From positions 1 to 40,676 of IMG/VR virus record IMGVR_UViG_3300044678_001129: a stretch of DNA of 40,676 nt; one strand, given 5' to 3'. The notes below the pieces were generated by a model. That model ran no database searches. It had not been told where the DNA came from and saw only the letters and a program-made list of their open reading frames with translations. Below are positions 8,573 through 16,032 of this stretch, piece after piece; position 1 is the first letter of the stretch; each line of letters begins with the position of its first letter. Made by a program: the position numbers and the translations under genes. This stretch comes from a virus.

Positions 8573-9573
8573 GTTGGGCACACCTTAAAGGAGGCAGCGG
8601 CGGCTTCCGCTTTCTTGAGTTGGGTCTTTGCTATGCCACAGCGTTCGGCGGCGGCACGGGCGGCCACCACCATGGGCAACAGTTGGTCGCGGGCGGCCTT
8701 GGCATCTTGCCACGCGGCACGGGCCTGCACAAGCCCCACAGGCATGGCAGGCGGCGGACCGTTGGCCAAGGCCATACAATGTGCCCGACAAGGCCCGACA
8801 AGCTGTTGCAGGGCCTTTGTCGCGTTTGCAGCGGCCTGCCATGTGTTGCCCACGTGTACCACGGCGGCCAAGTCTTTGCCCATGGTCCGCAAAGCGTGCA
8901 TCCGCACCCGGTGCTTCCGCAGGGTCTCCACCAGCCCGGCCACGGTTTCCCGTTTGTTGGCGGCGGCAGTGTAGGCTTCAAACGTCTCCATCACAGCATC
9001 CCACGCGGCGGCCTTTGCCGGGGTGCCCAGGAGCCCCTCATAGGTGGCCTTTGCAGTCCGCAAGTCTTCCGTGTAGATGGTGCAGCGGGTTTGGGCCTGC
9101 CTGTGCTGGGCACTGAGGCGGCTGGTGGCTGTGTCAATAACGGTCATGTCGACCAGCCTGTTGATCTCGTTAATCACCACACTGGATTTTTCATGGAACC
9201 AAAGGTGCGTGTCCACCTGCCGTTGCCAGTTGAGCCCACCGGCATCAAGGCCCAGCACATCCGTCACCTCTTTGGGCACCGTGGTCCCGAAACCCTTCAG
9301 CACCTTGCCATCCACTTCGTATGTGTTGACCCCTTTGCCACGGGCACGCGTCACCACATGGCCGTCCACGTACAGGGTCACCGTGCAAAGCTCGGCACCC
9401 CATGTGATAAAGTTGTCGCCGTTGGGTGTGTTGGTGCAGACCCAACGCAAGGCACGCATCACGGCACTCTTGCCCCGGTCACTGGGGCCAACAATGGTGG
9501 TCACGCCTTCCGCAAAGTCCACAACGAGGTCGGTGTGGCACTGGAAGTTCTTTATGTGTAAACGCTCAAACAA
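8545..9573 (-). CDS. SbcC/Rad50-like ATPase, N-terminal half ending at the zinc hook
   Basis: The 342 residues begin with the Rad50-type lobe (LHIKNFQCHTDLVVDF), Walker A GPSDRGKS at 29-36, and a conserved LNWQRQVDTHLWFHEKS segment. A coiled coil follows from about 165, and the chain stops 7 residues after VCPTC, a CxxC that matches the Rad50 zinc hook. The returning coil, signature and Walker B are encoded separately at 6757-7374. The start is a TTG, 7 bases after an AAGGAG inside the upstream gene. The protein is expected to act with SbcD and the second half at DNA ends. Confidence 0.87.
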   Translation of the reverse strand: MFERLHIKNFQCHTDLVVDFAEGVTTIVGPSDRGKSAVMRALRWVCTNTPNGDNFITWGAELCTVTLYVDGHVVTRARGKGVNTYEVDGKVLKGFGTTVPKEVTDVLGLDAGGLNWQRQVDTHLWFHEKSSVVINEINRLVDMTVIDTATSRLSAQHRQAQTRCTIYTEDLRTAKATYEGLLGTPAKAAAWDAVMETFEAYTAAANKRETVAGLVETLRKHRVRMHALRTMGKDLAAVVHVGNTWQAAANATKALQQLVGPCRAHCMALANGPPPAMPVGLVQARAAWQDAKAARDQLLPMVVAARAAAERCGIAKTQLKKAEAAAASFKVCPTCKRPNRNP

Positions 9574-10042
9574 AGCGGAGCTCCTTAAACTGTTCCGTCA
9601 CTGGGTCGGCCATCAGCATGGCGGCCAGAACGTGGGTGTGTGTGATGCGGAAGTCTGCTCTACGGAACACACTGGTCCACGCACCGATACCGGGGTGCCA
9701 CGGGTCCGCGTCACGGTCCCGCAAGATCAGCACCCCGTCGCGGTCGTAGATGTTGCAGCACTTTGTGAAGGCCTCTGTCTCCACAACGTGTTTCATGTAC
9801 AAGCGGCCCAGCAAGTCGAGCCGGTATTGGTAAAGGCTCAGCGGGCGGCCCTGCACCATGCGGCCATACTTTTGGCAGGCCAAGCGAAGGTTTTCACAAA
9901 CAAGCCCCGGCACCACCTCCACAGGCCCCAGGTGCTTTGGGTCCAGACGCTTGTGCCAAGAGCTGGCCTGGTGCAATGCTGTGTCAAGCCGGACACCCAC
10001 TTTGGGGTTTCCGGCTGTGTAGTTGGTCACGTAAACGGTCAT
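9566..10042 (-). CDS. Unknown protein upstream of the split SbcC
   Basis: Predicted 158 residues. The ATG overlaps the CsrA stop and the 3' end carries the Shine-Dalgarno site for SbcC, so it is embedded in the recombination operon. It has a Lys/Arg- and Tyr-rich middle (LSLYQYRLDLLGRLYMKHVV), a single LILRDRDADPW acidic motif near residue 105 and no membrane segment. I do not recognise a family. A role in recombination or DNA processing is suggested only by the neighbours. Confidence 0.6.
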   Translation of the reverse strand: MTVYVTNYTAGNPKVGVRLDTALHQASSWHKRLDPKHLGPVEVVPGLVCENLRLACQKYGRMVQGRPLSLYQYRLDLLGRLYMKHVVETEAFTKCCNIYDRDGVLILRDRDADPWHPGIGAWTSVFRRADFRITHTHVLAAMLMADPVTEQFKELRFV

Positions 10043-10206
10043 CGTGTGTCCCGTGGTGGCTTTGCAGCCTCCGGCCTTTGGATGTTGGTGTCCGGTGGTG
10101 CGGTCACGCCCAGTTGCACCCGCCCACCCTTTACTCCGATCACAGTGACCTCGATGCCACCGTCAATGATGATCTTTTGCCCTGGCAGGCGTGTAAGGAC
10201 TAACAT
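10039..10206 (-). CDS. csrA: CsrA/RsmA-family RNA-binding regulator
   Basis: A 55-residue gene starting MLVLTRLPGQKIIIDGGIEV and continuing VTVIGVKGGRVQLGVTAP, which matches CsrA along its whole beta-strand core (bacterial CsrA starts ML(I/V)LTR..G and has (V/I)LGVKGNQVRIGVNAP). The two RNA-contact zones are kept: L4/R6 in strand 1, and R44 in the short IQR segment. The C-terminal helix is replaced by a Pro/Lys/Arg tail (PEAAKPPRDTR). Known CsrA dimers bind GGA in hairpin loops or leaders and change translation or mRNA stability. A GGAG site precedes the ATG, and the stop overlaps the next ATG. It is therefore expressed with the recombination genes. Confidence 0.9.
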   Translation of the reverse strand: MLVLTRLPGQKIIIDGGIEVTVIGVKGGRVQLGVTAPPDTNIQRPEAAKPPRDTR

Positions 10207-10209
10207 GGT

Positions 10210-10584
10210 TTACTCCGTTCCGTATGTTTGGGTTCCGTTTGGCTCCGCTGCCTTCATGGCACGGTTTGCCCAGGTTTTTAACGCAAGGACAATGTCGTTC
10301 TTTTTTGGGTGTTGCACCGCATCAATCACCATGACCTTTTCCAGTTCCTGGATCGCTATACTGATCCTCAAATAGGCCACGTAATTGGCCCTGACGTCGT
10401 TTGGAATGTTTTGTGCGGGGGGTTCTGTGAACAGTGGCATCTGTAAGGCCCTTTCCGCCCACGCGTCCATCTCCGCCAAGGCAGCCGCACGGCTCGCCAG
10501 GGCCGTCTGGTCCACGGGGGCATCGTTTAAGTGGGGGGAGGCTAAATCCGCAGGAGCAACGCAAATAACCGGTCGGGTCTTCAT
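10210..10584 (-). CDS. Unknown protein upstream of csrA
   Basis: Predicted 124 residues, largely helical. It has an Ala-rich helix (ALASRAAALAEMDAWAERAL), a conserved-looking LRISIAIQELEKVMVID segment and a Lys/Asn-rich C-terminal helix. A GGGAG site lies ahead of the ATG, and the stop is 3 bases before csrA, so the two are co-translated. No catalytic motif or membrane segment is visible and the family is not recognised. Confidence 0.6.
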   Translation of the reverse strand: MKTRPVICVAPADLASPHLNDAPVDQTALASRAAALAEMDAWAERALQMPLFTEPPAQNIPNDVRANYVAYLRISIAIQELEKVMVIDAVQHPKKNDIVLALKTWANRAMKAAEPNGTQTYGTE

Positions 10585-10616
10585 GGAGCTTGTACTCCCA
10601 ACAACCGGGGCACAGT

Positions 10617-11219
10617 TTAGTCCCGGCAGGCGGACAGGAAGGCGACTGGGTTTGTTTCAAAAAAGTCAAGTTCGGTTACTCCTACAATTTCGATCACGTT
10701 GCCCCCAACGCCTTTGAGTGGCAGGTGGAGCCGGATCACGGCACCATGTCGGGGCTCCAATGCTATCGGGTCCGCAGCCTGTATCAAATCCACAAAGCGG
10801 GCGGGCATCCAAATCACGGCACAAGCCTGGTCGCGGCGGCTCACGAACACCCAATGGGCAGCCCCGGCCCCGTTTGCTGTTTGGACCAGTTTGGTTATGA
10901 ACACTTCCAACAGGTTGGCAACGCCTGGGGCCTCCAGCACCCGTTGCAGGTTCAGCTCCTTGTATCCACGCTTCAGTTCCCACACCACGTTCCGTGTCAC
11001 GTACGCATACTCCGGCAGCGTGGCGGCAATGTCACCGGCCTGGCCTGTGGTGTTGCGGCCTGCCTTTGCCCGGATCGTGTGGCGTGCCCCACTGGTCTGC
11101 GACCGCCAAAATGCCTCATCCGTTACACCACCAGTCAGCCACTCCGACAGGCGTACACAAAACTCACGTTCAAACGGGCTGCCCTTTGGCGAGCGGCCTT
11201 TACCTTTTTTGGATTTCAC
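10617..11219 (-). CDS. PD-(D/E)XK-type nuclease-like protein
   Basis: About 200 residues. The motif order fits the PD-(D/E)XK nuclease fold: an N-terminal helix with FEREFCVRL, then GDIAA (metal-binding Asp), then VVWELKRG (the ExK pair), followed by a basic helix. Resolvases and phage end-processing nucleases share this layout. I chose GTG 11219, 8 bases after GGGAAGGG and overlapping the 5' exonuclease end by 20 bases. An in-frame ATG at 11291 would add a 24-residue stretch lying fully inside the neighbouring gene, which looks like shadow coding. The substrate is unknown; Holliday junction or flap cleavage would suit the context. Confidence 0.7.
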   Translation of the reverse strand: MKSKKGKGRSPKGSPFEREFCVRLSEWLTGGVTDEAFWRSQTSGARHTIRAKAGRNTTGQAGDIAATLPEYAYVTRNVVWELKRGYKELNLQRVLEAPGVANLLEVFITKLVQTANGAGAAHWVFVSRRDQACAVIWMPARFVDLIQAADPIALEPRHGAVIRLHLPLKGVGGNVIEIVGVTELDFFETNPVAFLSACRD

Positions 11220-12063
11220 AGTCAAACCCTTCCCACAAGCGTGGCATTGCGACACTGTCGCGTTGGAAGCCCAAACGGTCGCACAGGGCATTCCATGCTT
11301 CCACCGTCAGGTCGTTGTCATTGTACTGGAACGAGGGGGTGCCGGGCCAGGGCAACTTCACGAGCCCTTTGTTAAACTCCACCAGCTCCGTGGCGGCCAA
11401 GATGGCCTTTGCCTTTACACTGGTCGGCTTCAGCGTGCCAAGGATCCATTCCACTGCACCCTTGTCGCCCACACCAGGTACACCGGGCACGTCGTCCGTG
11501 TCGCATCCTGTGATCGCTTTCACTTCCGCCCACAGCTCTGGCGGGATGCCCTTGGCCTCTTCAAACGCGTCCGCATCCCACAGCACCTTCGAGGCCGGGT
11601 TCCAGATCTTGACCCATGGCATGTAGAGCAGTTGGTACAGGTCCGCGTCACTGCTCACCACAATGATCGGCTCCGTATTGTGGTCCATGCAAAAGCGGGC
11701 AATGATGTCATCCGCCTCGTAGTGGTTGCTGTACCAGACGTTCTTGTAGCCCAGCCCCGGCAGGATGTCCGTCGCCATCTGAACCACGGCCTTGTGAATG
11801 GCAACCCGTTGGGCGTACTTGTCGGGGTCGCCTTGTGGGTCCGGTTTGCGTTTGTGCTTGTACGTTGGCAGCACACTGCAGCGGACGCTGGTCCCCTTGT
11901 CAAAGGCCCAGGCAATACGGTCGCAACTAAAACGGCCCACGAGCCAACCTGCCTCGGCCAGCATGCCAAACGGGACCCCAGTGGGGATGTCGTTGTGGGT
12001 CAGGTGGCCCACACTATGGAAGGCCCTGTTGGCCATAAAATTACCATCAATGACAATGATCAT
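11200..12063 (-). CDS. 5'-3' exonuclease / flap endonuclease (FEN-1, T4 RNase H type)
   Basis: The 287 residues start MIIVIDGNFMANRAF, the first acidic motif of the FEN/PIN-like superfamily. Further metal motifs are YEADDIIARF and VVSSDADLYQLL, and the helix-hairpin-helix that clamps DNA is DVPGVPGVGDKGAVEWIL. It should remove RNA primers and 5' flaps at the phage fork, a job that the short polymerase encoded here lacks. I chose ATG 12063 because GAGGG lies just upstream and the codon overlaps the preceding stop; upstream extension reads through the neighbour in another frame. Confidence 0.9.
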   Translation of the reverse strand: MIIVIDGNFMANRAFHSVGHLTHNDIPTGVPFGMLAEAGWLVGRFSCDRIAWAFDKGTSVRCSVLPTYKHKRKPDPQGDPDKYAQRVAIHKAVVQMATDILPGLGYKNVWYSNHYEADDIIARFCMDHNTEPIIVVSSDADLYQLLYMPWVKIWNPASKVLWDADAFEEAKGIPPELWAEVKAITGCDTDDVPGVPGVGDKGAVEWILGTLKPTSVKAKAILAATELVEFNKGLVKLPWPGTPSFQYNDNDLTVEAWNALCDRLGFQRDSVAMPRLWEGFDCEIQKR

Positions 12064-12434
12064 AGATCCCTCTTCAAACAACCGGTCCGGATGTTGCAGC
12101 GGGGGCACGTGCCGTCCGCCCTCTTTAATGGGCACGGGGTGCCCTGCACTTTCTTCCATGCGTGGTACGTCCTGCTCACCAGGTTGTCCACCACAAGCCG
12201 GGTCCACATGTCCAACTGAAGCCCAACGGCCTCCTTCAGTACAAGGTCCAACGCCTCGTTCTTACAACGCTCCCACAGGACGCGGGATGCTGTGCTGCCC
12301 GGTTGGCATGGGGCAACCTTCAAGGAGGCCTCCATGTTGCGGGCTGCAACGGATAGCACACCCCACGCGGCAGCCTCCAACAGGTACTGACGTTCCATAA
12401 GCGGGCGGTCGTGGTTGTAAAACCGAACAGTCAT
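12060..12434 (-). CDS. Unknown protein with C-terminal Cys cluster
   Basis: Predicted 124 residues, linked to both neighbours by ATGA overlaps. The N-terminal half is helical and hydrophobic (LLEAAAWGVLSVAARNMEA). The C-terminus carries CPLKRADGTCPRCNIRTGC, a probable zinc-binding knuckle with a basic context. It lies between the 137-residue gene after RecA and the flap nuclease, so it likely acts on DNA, but no family is recognised. Confidence 0.6.
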   Translation of the reverse strand: MTVRFYNHDRPLMERQYLLEAAAWGVLSVAARNMEASLKVAPCQPGSTASRVLWERCKNEALDLVLKEAVGLQLDMWTRLVVDNLVSRTYHAWKKVQGTPCPLKRADGTCPRCNIRTGCLKRDL

Positions 12435-12844
12435 AGGAGCCCCAGGGATGGCCGTGTTGTTGGCCGTTCAATGTCGCGGCGGTTGAGCAAGTGTTGCACG
12501 TACTCCGGGGTCAAGGCGGCGGCCTTGTCCGGTGGCAGCGTTTTGCGTTTCTGGTCAATGGTGTTCAGTGCGTCCACTTCGTTTGGTGTAAAGGCCAGGC
12601 CGGTGCGGTCCTGCCGTGGGCACGTGTTGGTCACGTCCCACAGCACACCGTTGTCCGCACTGCCGCCACACCAGCCCCACACGATCCGCTTCAATGGGTC
12701 AAACTGGGCCTCCGGTTTGCCACGCAAGGCAACACAGCGGTCCCCACTGACGCGGTCACATGTACGCAAAGCCCGGCCAGCAAACCACGCCTCATTCAAG
12801 CGGGCGAGCTGGGCCGGGGTCCATGGTGTGGCATTGTCACTCAT
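12431..12844 (-). CDS. Unknown protein downstream of RecA
   Basis: Predicted 137 residues. It overlaps the recA end by 8 bases and the next ATG by 4. The sequence begins with a possible DNA-binding helix pair (WTPAQLARLNEAWFAG), has Cys at about residues 29, 37, 59 and 75, and ends in a basic helix (VQHLLNRRDIERPTTRP). The helical start loosely resembles a homeodomain-like or Myb-type segment, which is only an impression. Confidence 0.6.
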   Translation of the reverse strand: MSDNATPWTPAQLARLNEAWFAGRALRTCDRVSGDRCVALRGKPEAQFDPLKRIVWGWCGGSADNGVLWDVTNTCPRQDRTGLAFTPNEVDALNTIDQKRKTLPPDKAAALTPEYVQHLLNRRDIERPTTRPSLGLL

Positions 12845-13934
12845 AACGTGGCTTTCTTACAACGGTCGCGGCAGCAGCGGCTTCCATTTCCAACCAATGC
12901 TCCTGGGCTATTAAACGCACCTCATCACCATAGTCGCAGGACTCCAGGTATTGAATAAAATGGTCGCGGGGCATGCCTTCCACGTTGAGGTCCTTGGCAG
13001 TGATGTTGCCAGCGGTGGCGGCCCAGCGTTTGTACTCCACCAGGTAGTCCACAAGGCTGCCAATGTCGTCGACCCCGATGTGGTTGTACAGCGGGATCTC
13101 CACATCAAATTTCCTGCCACGGACCCGGTTCTTGTCCACCTTGACCTTCATGTGGTTGCCCATGGTCACGTCATGGCCTTTGACGGTCTTTTTGATCTGG
13201 CCAACATCCGCCGTCCACATGCGGCAGTCCGCATAAAACCGCAAGGCACGGCCCCCGCTATAAACGGACTCGCTGAAGGTGCCGCCAAGGCTGTCGCGGG
13301 TTTGGCAAATGATGATCAACAGGCTGTTGGAGCGTACCAGAAACTCCATAATGGTTCGGATGTTCTGGCTGTTGGTGCGGGCCTTGCCGTCCCCATAGCT
13401 GCCTTGAAGGTCGTCGCCAACCAACACGCGGCGGTCGTTCTCCTCATTGACCCCTTGCTCTTGGTCACTGGACAGGCTGTCCATACTGTCCAGCACCCAC
13501 ACAAAGGGGCGTTCCGTTGCAGCGTGTGCCCGGAGGTTGGCGTAGAACTCTTCGATCTTGTAACTGATCCCCCGGCATGGTGCGGCCATACGGGCGACCA
13601 GTTTGCTGCCATACATCTTGGCCATGTCAAACAGGGCACCGCCTTCCGGTCCGTCGTAGATCAGTTCGTACTCATCAAACCGTGGGTCGTTGGCGGCCTC
13701 TGCCAGCGTGGCCAACGTGAGCAGGGTCTTGCCACTGCCACTGCCACCGGCGATGAGGTTGTAACCGCCCAGCGGCCACCCGCCATCCCAGCGGCCACTG
13801 AGGCCAATGTTGACCAGTGTGCTGCCAGTGTTTAGGAACTGGATGTTGCTTCGTGTGACGCTGGTGGTGCTTTTGATGTCCGCCATCAATTCCCGCAACG
13901 CCTTGTCGGATAGTTTGGCTGCCTTCTTTGCCAT
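12837..13934 (-). CDS. recA: RecA/UvsX-like recombinase
   Basis: The 365-residue protein carries Walker A AGGSGSGKT (about 62-70), a Walker B strand FVWVLDSMDSL, and a later LLIIICQTRDS strand typical of the RecA core. It follows phage UvsX more than bacterial RecA, lacking the extended C-terminal domain. It should form filaments on ssDNA coated by the SSB encoded just upstream, for strand invasion and recombination-dependent replication. The start codon ATG at 13934 follows the SSB gene and its terminator by 22 bases, so expression seems to depend on read-through, or on a promoter I could not find. Confidence 0.9.
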   Translation of the reverse strand: MAKKAAKLSDKALRELMADIKSTTSVTRSNIQFLNTGSTLVNIGLSGRWDGGWPLGGYNLIAGGSGSGKTLLTLATLAEAANDPRFDEYELIYDGPEGGALFDMAKMYGSKLVARMAAPCRGISYKIEEFYANLRAHAATERPFVWVLDSMDSLSSDQEQGVNEENDRRVLVGDDLQGSYGDGKARTNSQNIRTIMEFLVRSNSLLIIICQTRDSLGGTFSESVYSGGRALRFYADCRMWTADVGQIKKTVKGHDVTMGNHMKVKVDKNRVRGRKFDVEIPLYNHIGVDDIGSLVDYLVEYKRWAATAGNITAKDLNVEGMPRDHFIQYLESCDYGDEVRLIAQEHWLEMEAAAAATVVRKPRYE

Positions 13935-13956
13935 GGTGTTTGCCCTTTGTTAGATT

Positions 13957-13992
13957 CCAAAAAAAGAGCCGGGGGCCATTGCGACCCCCGGC
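13957..13992 (-). terminator. Rho-independent terminator after the SSB gene
   Basis: On the minus strand an 8-bp GC stem (GCCGGGGG paired with CCCCCGGC, 9-base loop) is followed by a run of seven T residues. It lies 22 bases beyond the SSB stop and just ahead of recA, so it would reduce expression of the recombination genes relative to SSB. Confidence 0.85.
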
Positions 13993-14014
13993 TTCCCCCT
14001 CTCCCCCTCAACAA

Positions 14015-15409
14015 CTATTCAGGCCAACCAAAATCAGCATCCGCAGCGGGTGCAGCGGGTGCAGCGGCTGGCCGTGGTGCCGCCTTTGCTGGTGCCCGTG
14101 GTGCAGCGGCTGGGGCTGCAGCAGCAGGCGGTCGCGGTGCGGCCTTGGCTGGTGCCTTGGCAGCGGGTGCCGGTGCGGCTGGTGCGGCGGCTGGCCGTGG
14201 GGCTGCCTTGGCTGGTGCGGCGGCTGGCCGTGGGGCTGCCACTGGTGCAGCGGCTGGTCGTGGTGCAGCGGCAGCAGGCGGTCGCGGTGCGGCCTTGGCT
14301 GGTGCCCGTGGGGCCGGTGCCGGTGCCGGTGGTGGTTCCGGTGCGGCCTCTTCCTCAAAAGGGATTTCGTCCGCGTACACCTCGCCTTCCGTTTCCGCGT
14401 ACTCCAACACAGCGTCCTCGTCGTTGGCAGGCACTTCCGCTTCGTCCCATGCAGCGTCCTCCTCCGCAGGGGCGGGGGCTGGTGCAGGGGCTGCAGCGGC
14501 GGCCCGTGGGGCTGCCTTGGCTGCAGGTCGGGCCGTTGGTGGCTTTGCAGCCGGGGCAGCGGCAGCGGGAGCGGCAGCGGCCTTGGTCGGCAAACGTCGT
14601 GGCGGCAAGGCACCCGTGGTCGCAACAGGCGGGTTCGCCATTGGCGTGTCCGCGTTGTGGGCGAGCAGATCGTTTGGTGTGGCTGCCAACAGTGCCGCGA
14701 TTTCCTCGTATGGCAACACGGTCAAACAGTCATCCAAAGGCGGGGCCATGTCAATGATGCCCTGTGCGTCGTACTGTTGGGCACGTGGGCGGAAGTCGAT
14801 GCTACTGCACTTCCAAAACTTCCGTCCCTCAAACCCGTCCTCCGCCCAGGTAATTTTCAGGCTCATGCCATTTTCTGGGTCAGCAAAGTACCGCCATCCC
14901 TGCTCAAACTGGTCGTTCGGGCTGGCCTTGGCAATACGGTTGCCCAGGAGCTTTGTGAAGAGGTAATGGCTCACGTCAAAGATCTGGATCCCGTCGTCCG
15001 GGCGGTCCAAGTCGTACACCACAAAGAGCGTTCGCTGTTTGGCTTCCAGTGCCTTGATGGCCTTCTCGATGTCCTTGTTGGCCGTGCCGTATGTTCGGCT
15101 CAAGCGGCTGGCAGCTTCACAGATGGGGCAAGGCTGCCCCAGGTCACGCGGGCACACCACACTGGTCCGTCCGTCCAGCCCCATGTTGCGGTGAACATTG
15201 TAGGAGCGGAACCATGTCCACGCACCCGGTGCCACCTTTGGGTTCGTTGTGGCCACGTATGGCAGGAAGTCCAGATAGCTGATACCGTTGCTGGCAATTT
15301 CAAACGCCTTAAATCCCTCCGGGATCGTCAGGTGGCTTTGCCCGGCCACAAGTTTGGTGGCGTCGTCATACGCGTCCATCATCTGACGCTGTTGTTGTTG
15401 CTGACTCAT
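14015..15409 (-). CDS. gp32-like single-stranded DNA-binding protein with long Ala/Pro tail
   Basis: The 464-residue protein has a T4 gp32-like core: H73, C86, C94 and C97 (H..CPRDLGQPCPIC) give a zinc ligand set with the same 13-residue His-Cys spacing as gp32. From about 275 on it becomes an Ala/Pro/Lys low-complexity tail interrupted by an acidic block (about 335-380), and ends in ADADFGWPE, an acidic aromatic tip of the kind SSBs use to recruit partners. It should coat ssDNA at the fork and in recombination. It is followed by a strong terminator. Confidence 0.85.
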   Translation of the reverse strand: MSQQQQQRQMMDAYDDATKLVAGQSHLTIPEGFKAFEIASNGISYLDFLPYVATTNPKVAPGAWTWFRSYNVHRNMGLDGRTSVVCPRDLGQPCPICEAASRLSRTYGTANKDIEKAIKALEAKQRTLFVVYDLDRPDDGIQIFDVSHYLFTKLLGNRIAKASPNDQFEQGWRYFADPENGMSLKITWAEDGFEGRKFWKCSSIDFRPRAQQYDAQGIIDMAPPLDDCLTVLPYEEIAALLAATPNDLLAHNADTPMANPPVATTGALPPRRLPTKAAAAPAAAAPAAKPPTARPAAKAAPRAAAAAPAPAPAPAEEDAAWDEAEVPANDEDAVLEYAETEGEVYADEIPFEEEAAPEPPPAPAPAPRAPAKAAPRPPAAAAPRPAAAPVAAPRPAAAPAKAAPRPAAAPAAPAPAAKAPAKAAPRPPAAAAPAAAPRAPAKAAPRPAAAPAAPAADADFGWPE

Positions 15410-15542
15410 AGTAGTTCAATTTCCTGATCAGTTTGGTGGCTCTGTGGCGTCCAACGTAGAAGCCCATCGTCACCAGTTTAGAAAAAAAGTACGCCCACGG
15501 CGGGGCACATAACACACACACCATCACAAGCCAATGGTTCAT
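15366..15542 (-). CDS. Small hydrophobic (probably membrane) protein, 58 aa
   Basis: An open frame in the gap upstream of SSB starts at ATG 15542, after GGGGGAG at the end of the previous gene, and overlaps the first 44 bases of the SSB gene. The product begins MNHWLVMVCVLCAPPWAYFF and continues with another hydrophobic stretch, then a basic segment (YVGRHRATKLIRKLNYYE), a pattern of a small inner-membrane protein with cytoplasmic positive tail. It fills an otherwise unexplained 137-base gap. No family is recognised, and chance coding cannot be excluded. Confidence 0.45.
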   Translation of the reverse strand: MNHWLVMVCVLCAPPWAYFFSKLVTMGFYVGRHRATKLIRKLNYYESATTTASDDGRV

Positions 15543-15546
15543 TTCA

Positions 15547-16032
15547 TTAGGCTCCCCCCTTCCTACGCCTCACCACGCCACTGCCCAACGCGGCGGCCAC
15601 ATTGTTATCGGTAACACGTGCGGCATCTGCTGCACTAACACGCGGCTCCGCCCAGTAATCCCGGCCATGGAGCTGCACCAGGTGCTCCAGCATGCGGCGG
15701 CGGTCGTCCAGTACACGGTCGGCGGCCCGGAGGAGTGCCAGTTGCGTGGCGGCCTCGCGGTACTCCGCATCCCTTTCCTGGTACTCTTTGTCACACTCCA
15801 CAGCGGCCCGGATGGCATCCACTGTGGGGCGGCCCACCAGCCCCAACTGTTGCGGCTCCTGTTGTGCGATCTGCATCAGTTGGGCGTGGAGCAGGTCGCG
15901 GGCGGCCTTGGCGGCGGCTGCCTGGTTTTCGGCAGCCACCATATCAAAGCCAATGCTCTGCCTCATATCCACCTGCCGCAAGCACTCCGTGTCCAGATGG
16001 TGCTTGTCGATGCTCAGTTTATATTCGGTCAC
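15547..16032 (-). CDS. Coiled-coil phage protein next to the clamp loader (possible recombination mediator)
   Basis: The 161-residue, mostly helical protein starts at a GTG that overlaps the clamp-loader stop (GTGA), with GGGGG just ahead. It begins TEYKLSIDKHHLDTECLRQ and has a long Ala/Gln coiled coil (about 35-70) and a second charged helix (RAADRVLDDRRRMLEHLV). Similar small helical proteins occur beside gp32-like SSB and UvsX genes in other phages, and by size and context a UvsY-like loading factor is possible, but I see no proof of this. Confidence 0.65.
   Translation of the reverse strand: MTEYKLSIDKHHLDTECLRQVDMRQSIGFDMVAAENQAAAAKAARDLLHAQLMQIAQQEPQQLGLVGRPTVDAIRAAVECDKEYQERDAEYREAATQLALLRAADRVLDDRRRMLEHLVQLHGRDYWAEPRVSAADAARVTDNNVAAALGSGVVRRRKGGA

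Noticed and set aside
8620-9561. Plus-strand frame of 313 residues over the SbcC N-terminal gene
   Set aside because: The minus-strand product has clear Walker A and hook motifs; the plus frame has no recognisable protein features.
11220-11291. N-terminal extension of the PD-(D/E)XK gene with a CHACGKG motif
   Set aside because: This stretch is fully inside the flap nuclease gene in another frame; GTG 11219 has a better ribosome site.
13928-15427. 499-residue plus-strand frame rich in Gly, Cys, Trp and Arg
   Set aside because: It is the reverse image of the Ala/Pro tail of the SSB gene, with no ribosome site.
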